A stretch of 64,000 bases of DNA from Phanerochaete sordida (lineage: Eukaryota; Basidiomycota; Agaricomycetes; Polyporales; Phanerochaetaceae). The notes under the pieces are model-generated. The model ran no database searches, was not told where the DNA came from, and worked only from the letters and a program-made list of their open reading frames with translations. The stretch lies in the NCBI GenBank assembly GCA_019973155.2, contig BPQB01000007.1, forward strand, positions 310,001-374,000, given 5' to 3'. This document shows, in pieces, positions 22,480 through 33,700 of this stretch; position 1 is the stretch's first letter; each line of letters starts with the position of its first letter. A program made the translations under genes and the position numbers.

Positions 22480-24835
22480 CTACGCGAGTCCGCCCTCCTT
22501 CAAGATCTCAGGACTGGCCTGTCTCGCCCGCCGGCCAACCCTGTGCGTGGAAAACTCCCCATTAAAGTCGAGGCGCAGCAGCAGTCGCTCGACGTGCCGC
22601 CGGACCTCCTCGTCACTCGCCAGGCCCTTGCCACGCTTTGGCCGAATGAATGTGTGGAACCCGGTTGTGTTCGTCGTGCTCATGTTATACATCATCGACT
22701 TCGAGGCGTCGGTGCCCGCCGAGAAGGGCTGTTGAGTCGTCGATAACGATAGCTGCTCGTAGAACGACTCGAGCAGAGCATTCAGGGTCTAAGGACGACG
22801 GACGTTAGCATTACTATTCAAAGCTGCAATCTCAGGGTCCTCTTACATCACTGACTTCCGCGACGATCTTCCATCGTTCCTCGACCATCTCACCCACTCT
22901 GTCGCCCCTTCCGCCTAGACTGCCCTCGGACAGTAGCTCGGGCAAGATATCTCCGCCCCAGCGCTCCACCTGCGCAACGAACTGTTCGCAGACTTCGAGA
23001 ATCGAGCGAACGATGCTCGTCAAGGCCGAGTTGGTCAATAGACAGCCTGTTATCAGCCGTTCAAGGTAGGTAGCATGGATCTGTCTGAGAGTAGTGAAGT
23101 CGAGGGATGTAGAGGACAGAGTAGAGGCGGAGCTGTGGGACGTCGGGATGGTTGCCGCGGTTGCTGGCGGAGGTATCGAATGGACATCGCCGTGTGACTG
23201 GCTGCCTGTCGTTTGCTTGGCGACTCCAGCGACTTGACCTGCGAGGAGGGTCTTCAATCTCCGAAATTCGACATCGACGACGTCCGTCATCACGTATCCG
23301 AGAAGAGTGTCGAGGAACCAGCTCGCTTCGCGAACGACACCCCAGCCGCATCGCAGAAGTTCTTTTCGTACTTGTAGATCTTCCGCCGTTCCGCCTTCAC
23401 CCAGGCCGGTCCATCTTCGCCGTGCTCGTTGCGCATTGGAGAGCGCGGCCCAGCACGTTTGTACGCGCGTGTGCGTTTTACGCAATGACGAGAGATAGGC
23501 AAAGAGGGCGGCGTAGATCTGTAGGTCAGAGGAATGCAGGAAGAGGTCTAGTGGCCAAGATACGCGGTAGTTGAGAATGAGGGGCGTGCCAAGCAGCAGA
23601 TCATCGAACGTGGTACTCTCAGATGGAGTGCCTGACATAGAGACGTTCTTTGCCGAAGGGCCGTGGCCGAAGGACGGTAGCAGCGGACGAAGGGGACCGG
23701 TGGGCAGTTGGAAACTGAGTCGGGAAAGTGAGGTATCATGCTGGGCACTGGTTCCCAATGAGGCTCGTAGAAGGGCAAGGCGTAAGTCCTGTTCCCTGAT
23801 CATTGTATTTGGGCCTGCTCGCGCAGTAAGCCGCGACATCTTTAGCCGTTCGATTTCGCGTATGAGCGAGAGCGCGAATTCGCCATTTCGAAGTAGGAAG
23901 TAGCTAGCTCTAAGGCAAAAATCAATTATAGCCTAATGCAGGACCGGGGCAAGCAACACTCACAGTGATTCAACAGCGATGTCAACATCTGTCTGGGTCA
24001 AGACATTGAGCCATAACCACTCGCTAACAGCCGTGCGGATATCTGCGACGACTCGGTCGAAGTCGTAGCGGTCTTGGGGCAGAACACCGTCCAAGAGCTT
24101 GGTGTGTTCCATGGCCTGCTGCCGGGGAAACTGCTTCTCCCATCGCGCAGTCTTCACCGTTCCAACGGCGCGTCCAACGTAGGCTATGGAATCGCGAGAC
24201 TGCGCTGAGACACAGTGGGGCATGGAACCTTCGGAGAGTGTGTAATCAGGAGAGGCTAGAGGATCCGCGGATGATACCGAGCCATGTATCATGAAGGCCT
24301 GGAGTTGCGCGATCCAGACTCTTTGGACAGCTTCGCACAGACGAGAATATATCGACGCGACGCGATATACGCCCGTGTTTGAGCGCGCCAGTAGTAGGTC
24401 AATGAGTGGACCTGGCGGCCACTGTGACCTTGACTGCAGCTCGTCCATGAGGGATTCCAGAGCAACCAACGGCGCGTCCCATTCTGCGAATATGGCGCGG
24501 ATGGACGACAGTGGGACCAACGATCCCGAAGCAACAAGACTGCTGTCCCGCTTCAGCACCTTGGCCTCCGTGTCGACGACGAGGCTCTCGTATTCTGTTC
24601 GAAGGATTTGATTCAAGGTCGCGCATAGAGCCGAGACATATCGCGAGGGCGAACGTGCAAGGTCATGAGAGTTCTGCTTGATCTTGCGGTACTTGCAGGC
24701 AACCCTTCCGAGAGTTTCTAGACATTGCTGCTCCCCAGGATGAAGCAGAGGCACGAAATTGGGATGGACCTTGTAGTCGGTGGGGAAAAGGGAAGACGAA
24801 TGGCCGGCGAGGACAAGGAGCACTTCTGCAATCAT
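22480..24835 (-). CDS. Gamma-tubulin complex component GCP4 (Spc97/Spc98 family)
   Basis: Subunit of the gamma-tubulin ring complex that nucleates microtubules. The N-terminus MIAEVLLVLAGHSSSLFPTD with FVPLLHPGEQQCLETLGRVACKYR matches the GCP4 subclass, which lacks the long N-terminal extension of GCP2 and GCP3. Then come SPSRYVSALCATLNQILRTEY, SIYSRLCEAVQRVW and LDGVLPQDRYDFDR. The C-terminal GRIP2 part has LGTPLILNYRVSWPLDLFLHS, LQIYAALFAYLSSLRKTHTRVQ and CWAALSNAQRARRRW, followed by WFLDTLLGYVMTDVVDVEF. The last exon ends at TAG 22480-22482. The gene has few introns. Its start faces the TBC gene across 265 bp. The subclass is inferred from memory of the N-terminus; the superfamily is certain. 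Confidence 0.88.
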
Positions 24836-25100
24836 GAGCGACTTGTCACGTCAACTGTAACCCTGATAGCAAAGCCAGAAGGTTTGCTCACCAAATGCTA
24901 CGCTCTGCTCGTCGAGGATGGAGGCGTACTCGGCGTGGTGGTCGAGGTCGAGGAGGGACGTCACACGCGTAACGCGTCGCGGTGTAAGCGCGCTTGTGCG
25001 GGTACGCAGCACCGGGAGTGATGTACGCCGCTCTGAGCATAGCATCCACCCGTCGTTCTCACCCGCACCTACCGCGCCCTCCTCGTCGTTCCCGGCAGCC
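24836..25100. promoter_or_regulatory. Divergent promoter, GCP4 (-) / TBC protein (+)
   Basis: The 265 bp between divergent start codons must carry both promoters. Near the plus-strand gene it is pyrimidine-rich (ctcacccgcacctaccgcgccctcctcg near 25058). No clear TATA box is seen. Confidence 0.45.
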
Positions 25101-27441
25101 ATGAGCATGCACTCGGACGACGAGCTCGACTCCCCGCCACTGCACCCGCCACCATCGGCGAAGTCGGGCATATCCAAGTCGTTCACGTTCGACGACGCCT
25201 TCTCGGATACTCTCGACGACGACTTGCCATACGAGTTCTCCCCCGAGGCCATACGCAAGGAGCTCGAGAAGAACCTCAGCAGTCATGTCTCTGCGCACTC
25301 TGGCTGGCCCACTGACCACGAGCTTGCCGATATCGCAGGCAAAATAGGTTTCGCAGAGGATGCCGATGCGTCCGTTTCTACCTTCGACATCGACGGCCGC
25401 TACGACGATCGGCTGTCCCCACCGACTCAGCAGCCCCCGTCACCAGAGTCTCGGACCAATTCCCATGCCTCCGTGTCCGAAGCCCTCGATGAGATTGCTC
25501 TGTCCACCGAATTCTCCTCCGTGAGCCTTGAGTCGCCTCACCCAGACAAGTACCCGGAGGAGCCACAATTACACCGCGAAGAGCCCGAAGTTCAAGACAC
25601 CGAATATCCTGCAGTGCAGATAACAGTCTCCGAAGAGCCTCAGGACGTCGTCGTCGTGAGAGAGGCTACTCCTCCTCCGGCGAACGAACCCGACCATGAC
25701 CATGCTCCGCCGACGCCTCCCGTCCGAGATGAGCCTGAGCTCGATGCAACGGCAGTCCCCCTCCCTGTTACACCTCAGTCGGCGACCAGTTTCTCGTCTA
25801 CCGCTTCCCTACCCATGACTGCATCTACTTCGCTACCCACGCCGACATCCGCCCAGTCTGCCGCATCCAGCAGCACCTTCCAAGCCAAGCACCGCGCGAG
25901 CAAGTCCGTCGGGCCGAGTATGCTCGACAAGGTTGTCAGCAAGACTCGTCCAAGCTTCCTTCCGCCGAAGCCCCGCGAGGAGGACAAGAAACATATGGCT
26001 GATTGGGAGATGATGATGAAGCGTAGTCGAGTCGCCGGTGAGTCTAGCAAAGAGCTCCGCCTCGTCGCATGTGTAATAGATAACCAATGCAGTCTTATTA
26101 CACGCTCGGTGTCCTATTGTGTACGCTGCGTTAACTTGCTGCGTTCCTGTCTTGCCTTCCAGAGGAGAAACGACAAAAAGCCCTGCAAGAACGCCGCTAC
26201 GCCAGAGAGAGACGAATAGAAGAGTCGCTCGTGCAATGGGAGCGAGAAATCGTCCCCGACTGGCGTGTCGTGCATAAGAAACCAGCTCTGCGAAAGCTAT
26301 GGTGGCAAGGAATCCCGTCCAAGCTGCGCGCCACAATGTGGCAGAATGCTGTGGGGAACGGGCTCGCCTTGAGCAAAGGTGCGCTCTGGTCCGACTCCAA
26401 TGAATAGGTAGCTGACAAGTGAGTGAATAGACGCATTCAAAGCGTGTATGTCGCGCGCAGCTCGTGCTTTGGCGGCGGGTAGCTTCCCCCAGCCCGTCTT
26501 AGACCTCATCGAAGAGGACATTACCAGCACACTGCCGTCGCTACACCTCTTTGCGCCAGGGCGGGGTCCGTTGTACCAGGACCTGAAAGACATGCTCTGT
26601 GCCTGGGTTGTCGCACGGTCCGACGAAGGTCTTGGTTACGTCAAGGGTGTGGCGAAGATCGCAGCTATGATCCTGCTAAATATGGCACCTGCTCCTGGCT
26701 TCATCGTCCTAAGAAACTTGCTCGAACGGCATTGCTTACGGTCCTTTTATGGAAGCGAAATGTCGAAAGCCGATGTCAGTCAATTCGGAGCTTTCCCACA
26801 TTTCTATACTGACCTCTTCGCAGGTTGAGGCGTACTACCGGTATGAGCTATTGCGGCCATTGGACGTCTATGGCGTACTCACAGCTGAACAATAGCATAT
26901 TCGATACCTTGCTTGCCGACGGCATGCCCAAAAGTACGCCGTCTTCTGTGCCGTAATGCAGCTGTGCTCTGATACCTCTGCCAGTCTACTTCAATTTCAA
27001 GCAGCATCAAATATCTCCGGCGGCTTACCTCCCAGACTGGTTGATCCCGCTATTTTTGGACCACCTGCCCTTCGAGGCGTGTGCTCGTCTGTGGGACATC
27101 CTGCTGTTGGAAGGCGACTCGTTCCTCTTCCGAGCATCGTTGGCGATTTTAGCTGTGCTGGAGCCACGCCTTTTCTTCCCGGACCGAAAAGAGCTCCTGG
27201 ACCTACTCAGGTCAGTTTTAATCTTTCGCTACATGACCCGCAGACTAACGTCCTCCACAGGGGCGAAAACAAGGCGGCCCTGGAGGTGGCTAAACGCGAT
27301 GCCAGGGTGCTGTCTGGCGCCAAGTATGAAATCTATCACGTCGACGAGGAAACCCTGTGGGAGCGCCTCGATGCGATGGAAGACTGGTGGCGAGAGAGCA
27401 CATGGACACGACTCATACAGAGAGAATTACCGGACTTGTAA
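25101..27441 (+). CDS. TBC-domain (Rab-GAP fold) protein with degenerate catalytic fingers
   Basis: TBC domains normally accelerate GTP hydrolysis by Rab GTPases on membranes. The N-terminal 320 residues are acidic and Ser/Pro-rich. A basic region follows (EEKRQKALQERRYARERRIE), then the TBC domain: LRKLWWQGIPSKLRATMWQN (motif A), LIEEDITSTLPSLHLF, LGYVKGVAKIAAMILLNM, LPDWLIPLFLDHLPFEACARLWD and LWDILLLEGDSFLFRASLAIL. Motif B is normally IxxDxxR and motif C YxQ. Here they read IEEDITS and YVK, so both the Arg and Gln fingers are missing. The overall order resembles the TBC1D12/TBC1D14 group. About six introns; the stop is at 27439-27441. The start at 25101 (MSMHSDDELDS) was chosen as the first Met after the pyrimidine-rich promoter; an upstream in-frame Met exists at 24918 but overlaps that promoter. 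Confidence 0.85.
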
Positions 27442-28029
27442 GACGATAGGATTGGAATCCAGGGGTTAACGGATACCGTATATTTCACTTGCATCATTCA
27501 CATTCGTCTAATGTCTTTGGGCTTTTGCAGTTTCATGTCGTTCTTCAGCATTCGAATCGCAGTATTTGATCCATGCGATGCGCCGACGGCTCGGACGCAG
27601 CCGGGGCGACAGAAACCGTCCAGCTTTAGGCTTCCTGGCCGAAGGGTGGCGAATTACAGAGAACCTGAGTAGCGTTGGTAAGGAGGTCCATTCCCGCCGC
27701 CCGAAATGGTCACCAAACACAACTGAAGGCCTTGGCGCCCGCGAGCAGGTCCGTCCAGACCCCGGCAGGCACCTGCCCTCGCCGCCCGAAGCTGCCTCCT
27801 GACCGCCTACCAGCGCAGATGCTGACACTGCTGAGAATAGTTGCCGGCAGCATGGAACCACATATGCTGGCAAACGCCGTGTTCTCCCGCAGTGCGGTCG
27901 TGGACCGGACATGCAGGGAGGTATATAGGCCTCAGCTGCTGGCGCGACACAGGTCTGGTCAGACCTACCCAGCAAAGCCAGCGTAACCCAGACAGCCTCC
28001 AGAACTACCCTCCGCGGCACCCCGACACC
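27442..28029. other. Intergenic with TATA box at 27925-27930
   Basis: About 590 bases downstream of the TBC gene. A TATA element (ggtatatagg, near 27923-27932) lies about 100 bp before the next start codon, which supports transcription of the small gene that follows. No other gene is supported. Confidence 0.55.
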
Positions 28030-28328
28030 ATGATCAGCGCGATCCAGTCCCGCATGCCCGTACGTCCACGTCGTGCTCTCTGTCAATCGTCCGCTGAGAT
28101 CAATCTTGAATAGTCGATCATCGCTGTGGCTGGTGCTAGCGCATACATGTGGGGAAACATCTACCTTGACCGTAAGCCGCCAAGGTAAGCGATAGTCGAA
28201 GTGCACTGCGCAGGGTGCTCACCTGCGCGTATAGCGACGCCTACAAGGAATACCTTGAGAAGTACAAGCCCATCCCAGGTCAGCTCATGGTTGCATCCGT
28301 CAAATTCCAGGCCAATCGTGCGGTTTAA
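28030..28328 (+). CDS. Small hypothetical membrane protein (64 aa)
   Basis: Three exons (28030-28059, 28114-28184, 28235-28328) with GT-AG introns join to 195 nt, 64 residues plus TAA. The protein begins MISAIQSRMPSIIAVAGASA, then YMWGNIYLDRKPPSDAYKEY and LEKYKPIPGQLMVASVKFQA, ending NRAV. One hydrophobic segment (SIIAVAGASAYMWGNIYL) follows a short positively charged N-terminus. Support comes from the preserved frame across both introns and the TATA box about 100 bp upstream. I do not recognise the family. Size and topology recall small inner-membrane subunits of mitochondrial complexes, but that is a guess. The second intron may be retained or the last part spliced differently. Confidence 0.6.
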
Positions 28329-28471
28329 TTACCCACGCCTACGACCGCTCCGCATATCTTCGATACTGGTACAGACAAAAGGACGCTGCCCATCGTATTT
28401 ATACCTTACTTCTGCACGCCAATAATCATGGGTGAAAGCCCTTGTAAACATTGAGCTCGAGTATAAGGTGT

Positions 28472-29623
28472 TCAGAGGCGACTGCGCTCCGACAATGTGT
28501 CCGGTATCAAGGCTACTCTGCCCGTCAGTCGCCCATGGTGCATGTCCTCTAGGACCTGCACGCACTGGCTCATGGGCCGCGTCTCCACCTTGGGCTTCAG
28601 CTTCCCGTCTGCAATCGCCCGGAGCACCTCGTCCAGGTCGGTGTTCGTCCCCCAAAAGCTGGTCTTCCACGTGAGGTCCTTCATCATCGTGTTGATCGGT
28701 GCAATGGACAGCGTGTTTGCGCCGATGCCCAGCGTGTGGATGGTGCCCCCGGGTCGGACGATCGAGAGCGAGAGGTCGAACGTGTCCTGTGCGCCCACGA
28801 AGTCGATGACGAAGTCGACGGCGAGCTTCTTCTCCTTGACGAACCGCCTCAGCTCCTTCGCGGGCACGGTGTAGTCTGCGCCGGCCGCCCTCGCGCTCTG
28901 CATGGCCTCCGCGCGCATGTCCGACGCGACGAGGCAGCGCACGCCGAGGCAGGCCTTCGCGATCGCGACGCCGTTCAGCCCGACGCCGCCGAGGCCGATG
29001 CAGACCACGGTGTGCTCGGGCCTGAGCGCGCAGCAGGACTTCACGGCGTGGTACGCGGTGAGCACCGCGTCCGTCGCGACGGCGGCGACGGCGGGCGGGA
29101 ACGTCTCGGGGGTCCCTGGGACAGGGACCGCGGCGGCGGCCCGGACGCACAGGTACTCTGCCCACGAGCCGTCCGCCCCCAGACCGTGTGGCGTCAGGTG
29201 GGGACAGAGGTTGGGCAGGCCTGCCGTACAGCGGAGGCAGCTGTCCCTGCGGCACGAGCTGGGCCCGACTACGACGTATGTGCCGACCTTGAGGTGCGGA
29301 AACGCTGCGGAGACAGCAGAGCCAAGTTCTGTGATGAGGCCTGGGGAACGCTCACGGTCAGAAGCGTGCTGTGAGAAAGTGATGACGCCCTGCACACCTG
29401 CGCTCTCATGTCCGAACGTAAAGGTCTTGCGGGGGATGGCACCCTTGCCTATAACCGTCGTTGGGTCCAGGCAAGATAGGTCTGAGTGGCAGACCCCCGC
29501 AGCGAGGATTTTGAGGAGCACTTGGTCTGGCTTGAGCGTGGGTATTGGCACACGTTCAGCCACAGGGCGCGGAACCCCTGCTTTGTAGCGGTATGCCAAC
29601 ATGGTGCTCTGCGTTCCTGTCAT
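28472..29623 (-). CDS. Zinc-type (MDR) alcohol dehydrogenase, array copy 1
   Basis: NAD-type medium-chain dehydrogenase. Two exons, 29623-29398 and 29340-28472, join to 364 residues. The 57 nt intron 29341-29397 is in frame with no stop and falls inside the GHESAG zinc loop, so it looks coding if unspliced; removal gives GHESAG-LITELGSAVS, as in the neighbours. Visible sites: catalytic Zn Cys in GVCHSDL, His-Glu in GHE, structural-Zn cysteines C-x4-C-x2-C-x7-C (SSCRRDSCLRCTAGLPNLC), nucleotide loop IGLGGVGLNG, and an acidic residue ending beta-2 (VASDMR) favouring NAD over NADP. The usual third catalytic-Zn Cys is replaced by Asp (VATDAVLTAYHA). It is the most divergent of the five copies. 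A TATA-like element is at 29761-29772, about 140 bp upstream. Met8 (29602) is an alternative start. The substrate is unknown. Confidence 0.9.
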   Translation of the reverse strand: MTGTQSTMLAYRYKAGVPRPVAERVPIPTLKPDQVLLKILAAGVCHSDLSCLDPTTVIGKGAIPRKTFTFGHESAGVQGVITFSQHASDRERSPGLITELGSAVSAAFPHLKVGTYVVVGPSSCRRDSCLRCTAGLPNLCPHLTPHGLGADGSWAEYLCVRAAAAVPVPGTPETFPPAVAAVATDAVLTAYHAVKSCCALRPEHTVVCIGLGGVGLNGVAIAKACLGVRCLVASDMRAEAMQSARAAGADYTVPAKELRRFVKEKKLAVDFVIDFVGAQDTFDLSLSIVRPGGTIHTLGIGANTLSIAPINTMMKDLTWKTSFWGTNTDLDEVLRAIADGKLKPKVETRPMSQCVQVLEDMHHGRLTGRVALIPDTLSERSRL

Positions 29624-30359
29624 GTAGCCTGATGCACGGATGCGCGTCGATGTGAATGTTGAGCAAGAAAACGACAGCGACGCGAGCCTACCGCGCTAAC
29701 CTGATTGCGAGGACTAGTGGTTCAGTCTGTCACTCCTCGCACGGAGGTGCAGCCCTCCGTGTTATTATACCTTGTCAAAGCGGCACCTGAAACGCAATGG
29801 CGGGTAGAGCAAAGTCCCGGCCGCGGCGCCAGGAATCATGAGCCCATGCGGCTCCATGGACGTGCGCGTTATACCGCCTCACGAAGCCAGGAACAAATGC
29901 GTCAGGAGCGCGGGAAATCGCTGATCTGCTTGGCTTGCAGGCTCCGATCGCCCATCCGGCGGCGAGCGCAACAGATCCTGCACGCTCGCCAGGCCCCAGT
30001 TCTATTCAGTTACCTGGTCAATACCGCCCATTCGTCCCGGAGGAGAGTCCCCGGCGCGGGATATCGTGGGGCTTGGACTGCTATGCTATCAATGTAATTT
30101 CCCCCTTGACAGATGGGCTGCACTATCATAAGCGCATTGCAGAGCGGCGACAGGCCAGTGTGTCTCGCCCGCATCAGTCCTGTTTATGAAAGATCAGAGA
30201 TGGTGTGCAGTCTGACATGGGCTACCAGACAGATATGGGTCTGTTGGGTGATTACAATTAAATTACAAGAGGAGAGGTCGAGGAGGAGCACCCTGCACAA
30301 CGCTATCTGGAGCGGGACCCACGAGGTCCACTGAACACGCCTCGGGAGCCAGGACTACG
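29624..30359. other. ADH array spacer 1 (upstream of copy 1)
   Basis: About 740 bases between copies 1 and 2. It holds the copy 1 promoter and the copy 2 3' flank. No gene and no dehydrogenase fragment is recognisable. Confidence 0.5.
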
Positions 30360-31537
30360 CTACAGATGAGGCGAGACGTCCTGTCTCTCCGCGACCAACA
30401 CTCCATCCGGCACAAGAGCTGTCCTCGCCAACAGCCGGCCAGCCCGCATATCATCGAGCACCTCCACGCACTGGCTCATCGGTCGCACGGCGGCCTTGGG
30501 GCGCAGGAGCCCGTCCGCGACGGCCTGCAGCACCTCGGCGAGCTCCGCGCGCGTGCCCCAGAAGCTCGTCCGCACCGTGAGGTCCTTCGCCATGAGCGCG
30601 AGCGGCCGGTACGCGAGCGTGTCCGCGCCGAGCCCGACGACGTGCACAGTCCCGCCGGGGCGCACCGCGCCGCAGCACGCGTCGAACGTCGCCTGCACGC
30701 CGACGAAGTCGAACGCGAAGTCGACCGCGAGGCCCTGCCCCGCGAGGAGCGCGGGCAGCTCCGCGGGCGGCGCGGCGTGGTCCGCGCCCGCCGCGCGCGC
30801 GTCCTCGAGCGCGCCGGCGCGCGTGTCGCACGCGACGACGCAGCGCGCGCGCAGGCAGCGCTTCGCGATGCCGACGCCGTTGAGCCCGAGGCCGCCGATG
30901 CCCATGCAGAGCACGGTGTGCGCGGGGGACACGCCGCAGAGCGTCTTCATCGCGTGCCACGGGGTGAGGACCGCGTCGGTCGCGGCGGACACGACGGCGG
31001 GCGGGATGCGCTCGGGGCCGGAGGGGACGGGGACGACGCACGACGCGTGGATGGTGATGTACTCTGCCCAGGTGCCGTCTGTCTTCACGCCGCGCAGCCC
31101 GCCGAAGCTGCAGAGGTTGGTGTAGCCGCGGGGGCAGGATTGGCACGAGGGTATTTGGCAGTGGACGCCGCACCAGATTGCGACGTAGTCGCCCTCTGTG
31201 AGCGCGATGGGGGAAGCGGATGCGGCCGATGCGCCTAGCTCGCAGATGATACCTGCGGCAACGGGTAAGGTGGAAGAACAGATATGAGCGTGCATCACTT
31301 ACCAGCACCCTCGTGACCTATCGTGAAGGGCGTGGTATGCGTCGCCGACAACCACATGTTGATGTTCTCCCCTGCAGTCAACATGCCGAGGTCGGAATGA
31401 CAGACACCAGCCGCGAGCACTTTGATCAGTACTTCATCTGCCGCGGGAACGGGGATAGGCACTGTTTCGAAGACTGGATTGGGCTTGGAGGAAACCCAGC
31501 GGCAGGCAACCATGGTCTTCGACGTGACTGGCGACAT
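30360..31537 (-). CDS. Zinc-type (MDR) alcohol dehydrogenase, array copy 2
   Basis: Two exons, 31537-31303 and 31252-30360, around a 50 nt intron in the GHEGAG codons, give 375 residues. Sites: GVCHSDLGML, GHEGAG-IICELGAS, CQIPSCQSCPRGYTNLC (four structural-Zn Cys), GIGGLGLNGVGIAKR, and VACDTR at the NAD-selecting position. The third ligand position is Asp (AATDAVLTPWHAMK). This copy is very GC-rich in its second half, and its coding part is richer in Ala and Arg codons than the others. The C-terminus extends about 10 residues beyond copies 3-5 (VAERQDVSPHL). A TATA element (tataag, minus strand) lies at 31604-31609, about 70 bp upstream. The substrate is unknown. Confidence 0.92.
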
Positions 31538-32545
31538 GGTTTTGGTTGCGGTAGCCGATGGGGTCGGGTGAGGTGTTGCGGAAGCCGGCTCCCGAACGTC
31601 CTACTTATACTTGAGAAGGTTTGAATCTGGACGTATATGATGCCTGATATCAGGGCAGATGAATGCCTAGCATTGCCCAAGTAGAACAATTTTATCAGGC
31701 TAGACGAACCCTTTCGGATCATAAAAAGCAGGGAGCTCGCAGGGTGGTCAGCTGTATGTTCAAATTCAGGCTTACATGCTACCCTCTGTTATAGAGTTCC
31801 CTGACAATGAATGATTGCAGGGTCTGCGTCCACGCTGTTTTGACAGCTTCCGGACACACTGTCACCGCTTGCATTGTACATCCGCGATGCATGGAACGGC
31901 GACTGCAGAAGTATAGCCAGCCAAATCTACTATCTCGTGTTCCCAAGAGCAAAGAAATCAGTGTGAGAAGGTGCCGATTTCAGCGCACCGCCCTATCTGT
32001 GTGGTACGCGGACGTCTTGGTACCGGTGGCTTGCTGAGGACAAGTCAGGATCAAATTCCGCCTCATCGGCGTCGGAGGTCGACATTTGTCACGGTGGCGG
32101 GCCTAAGCACAGAAAACGTCAGCTACAGAATTTGACTGGTCGCAAAGCAGGCAAGAGAGGAGTAAAATTCGGAGAAAATACGAGACTTCAGCGCTCAGCA
32201 TGCCGGTCGAAGGGCCGAGCCAAGATAGCCTCAATGTCAACCCCTGCGCTCACTAAGTCCCCAAGGAGTGAGGACATCAACGGAGCCCTGGAGCGCTGGT
32301 TCTTTGAGATCAAGGGGTTCTAGCACCAGCTTGATGGTTGTGGAGACCGCTGTTCGGACTTGTACACCAGCCTGAGAGTTCTCCGGGTGGGGATGTTGAA
32401 ACGTTGATGTCGGCTAGCCGCTATGTACCTCGAAGTAAGAACCGAATGTGATCTCGCGTCAAGTGTCAGTGCCAGAAGAAAGCCGGAAAGCCAGCGCTTA
32501 TATTATGCTTTGTGGCGTCTCGGCAGTGCCCGGTGCCACGTGATC
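31538..32545. other. ADH array spacer 2 (upstream of copy 2)
   Basis: About 1 kb, AT-richer than the genes. It carries the copy 2 TATA element near 31604 and the 3' flank of copy 3. No gene or dehydrogenase remnant is recognised. Confidence 0.5.
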
Positions 32546-33700
32546 CTACAGACGAGCCAATCTTTCCTGTGGGACTAGAGCGATCCTCGCCTGCACCTTC
32601 CCCGCCCGCATCTCGTCCAACACCTCCGCGCACTGGCTCATCGGCCGGCTCGTGACCATCGGCTTCAGCAGCCCGTCCGCGATCGCTTGAAGGACCTCCG
32701 CAAGCTCTGCGCGCGTCCCCCAGAAGCTCGTCTTCAGCGTGAGATCCTTCGTCATCATGCTCAACGGCCTGTAGGCAATCTCGTTCGCGCCCAGCCCGAC
32801 GAGATGGACCATGCCGCCGGGGCGTATTGCGGCGAAGCACGCGTCGAACGTCGCCTGCGTGCCCACGAAGTCGATCGCGACGTCGACGGCGAGCTTCTCC
32901 TGCTCGATGAAGCCGAGCAGCGCCTCCGGGCCCATGGCGTAGTCTGCGCCGGCGGCGCGTGCGTCCTCGCACGCTGGCGCACGCGTATCGCAGCCGATGA
33001 CACGCGCCGCGCCGAGCACGCGCTTTGCGATGCCGACGGCGTTCAGCCCGAGCCCACCGAGGCCTATGCAGAGCACGGTGTGGCCCGCGCGGACGCCGCA
33101 ACAGGTCTTGAGTGCGTGGTACGGCGAGAGCGCGGCGTCGGTCGCGGCGCAGGCCATGCCCGGTGGCACGCGCTCGGGGCTCGCAGGGACTGGGACCGCG
33201 GAGGAAGCATGTACAGCGATGTACTCCGCCCATGTGCCCTCCAGTCCGAGTCCGTGGATCCCGGCGCTCATCTTGGCCGCCACGCAGAGGTTCTGCAGCC
33301 CCGAAGAACATGTAGCGCAGGAAGGCAGGTCGCAGGGCTCGCCGCACCAGAGCGCGACGTAGTCTCCGACCTTGAGGCTCGGGTACGTGGAGGCTACCGA
33401 TGAGCCAAGCTGGACGATGATGCCTGCGTTGGCCTTCAGCAAGGATGCTGAGGAGTACTGCAGAATTCACGTACCAGCACCTTCATGGCCTAATGTGAAC
33501 GTGCTCTGTGGGACGGCTTGATTGAGAGCGTCTCCAGGGGTCAATATGCCAATGTCTGAATGACAGACACCAGCGGCGAGGATCTTGACGAGAACTTGTT
33601 CAGCCGTGGGGCTAGGGACGGGTATCCTTTGGGCGACTGGGTTGGGCTCGGAGGGCACGTAGCGATAGGCCGTCATCGTTGCTGGAATGGCCGACGGCAT
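32546..33700 (-). CDS. Zinc-type (MDR) alcohol dehydrogenase, array copy 3
   Basis: Two exons, 33700-33475 and 33423-32546, around a 51 nt intron that contains an in-frame TGA, join to 367 residues. Sites: GVCHSDIGIL, GHEGAG-IIVQLGSSVAST, CDLPSCATCSSGLQNLC, GLGGLGLNAVGIAKRVLGAA, and IGCDTR. The third ligand position is Asp (AATDAALSPYHALK). Protein and upstream DNA are closest to copy 4: both share the N-terminal wording YRYVPSEPNPVAQRIPVPSP-type sequence and KTSFWGTRAELAEVLQAIAD. TATA lies at 33769-33774, about 70 bp upstream of the ATG. Confidence 0.93.

Noticed and set aside
30366..31238. 290-codon plus-strand open frame across ADH copy 2, with similar shadows over the other copies
   Set aside because: Antisense frames of GC-rich coding DNA; the composition is Arg/Ala-rich repeats and the true minus-strand frame has all ADH motifs.
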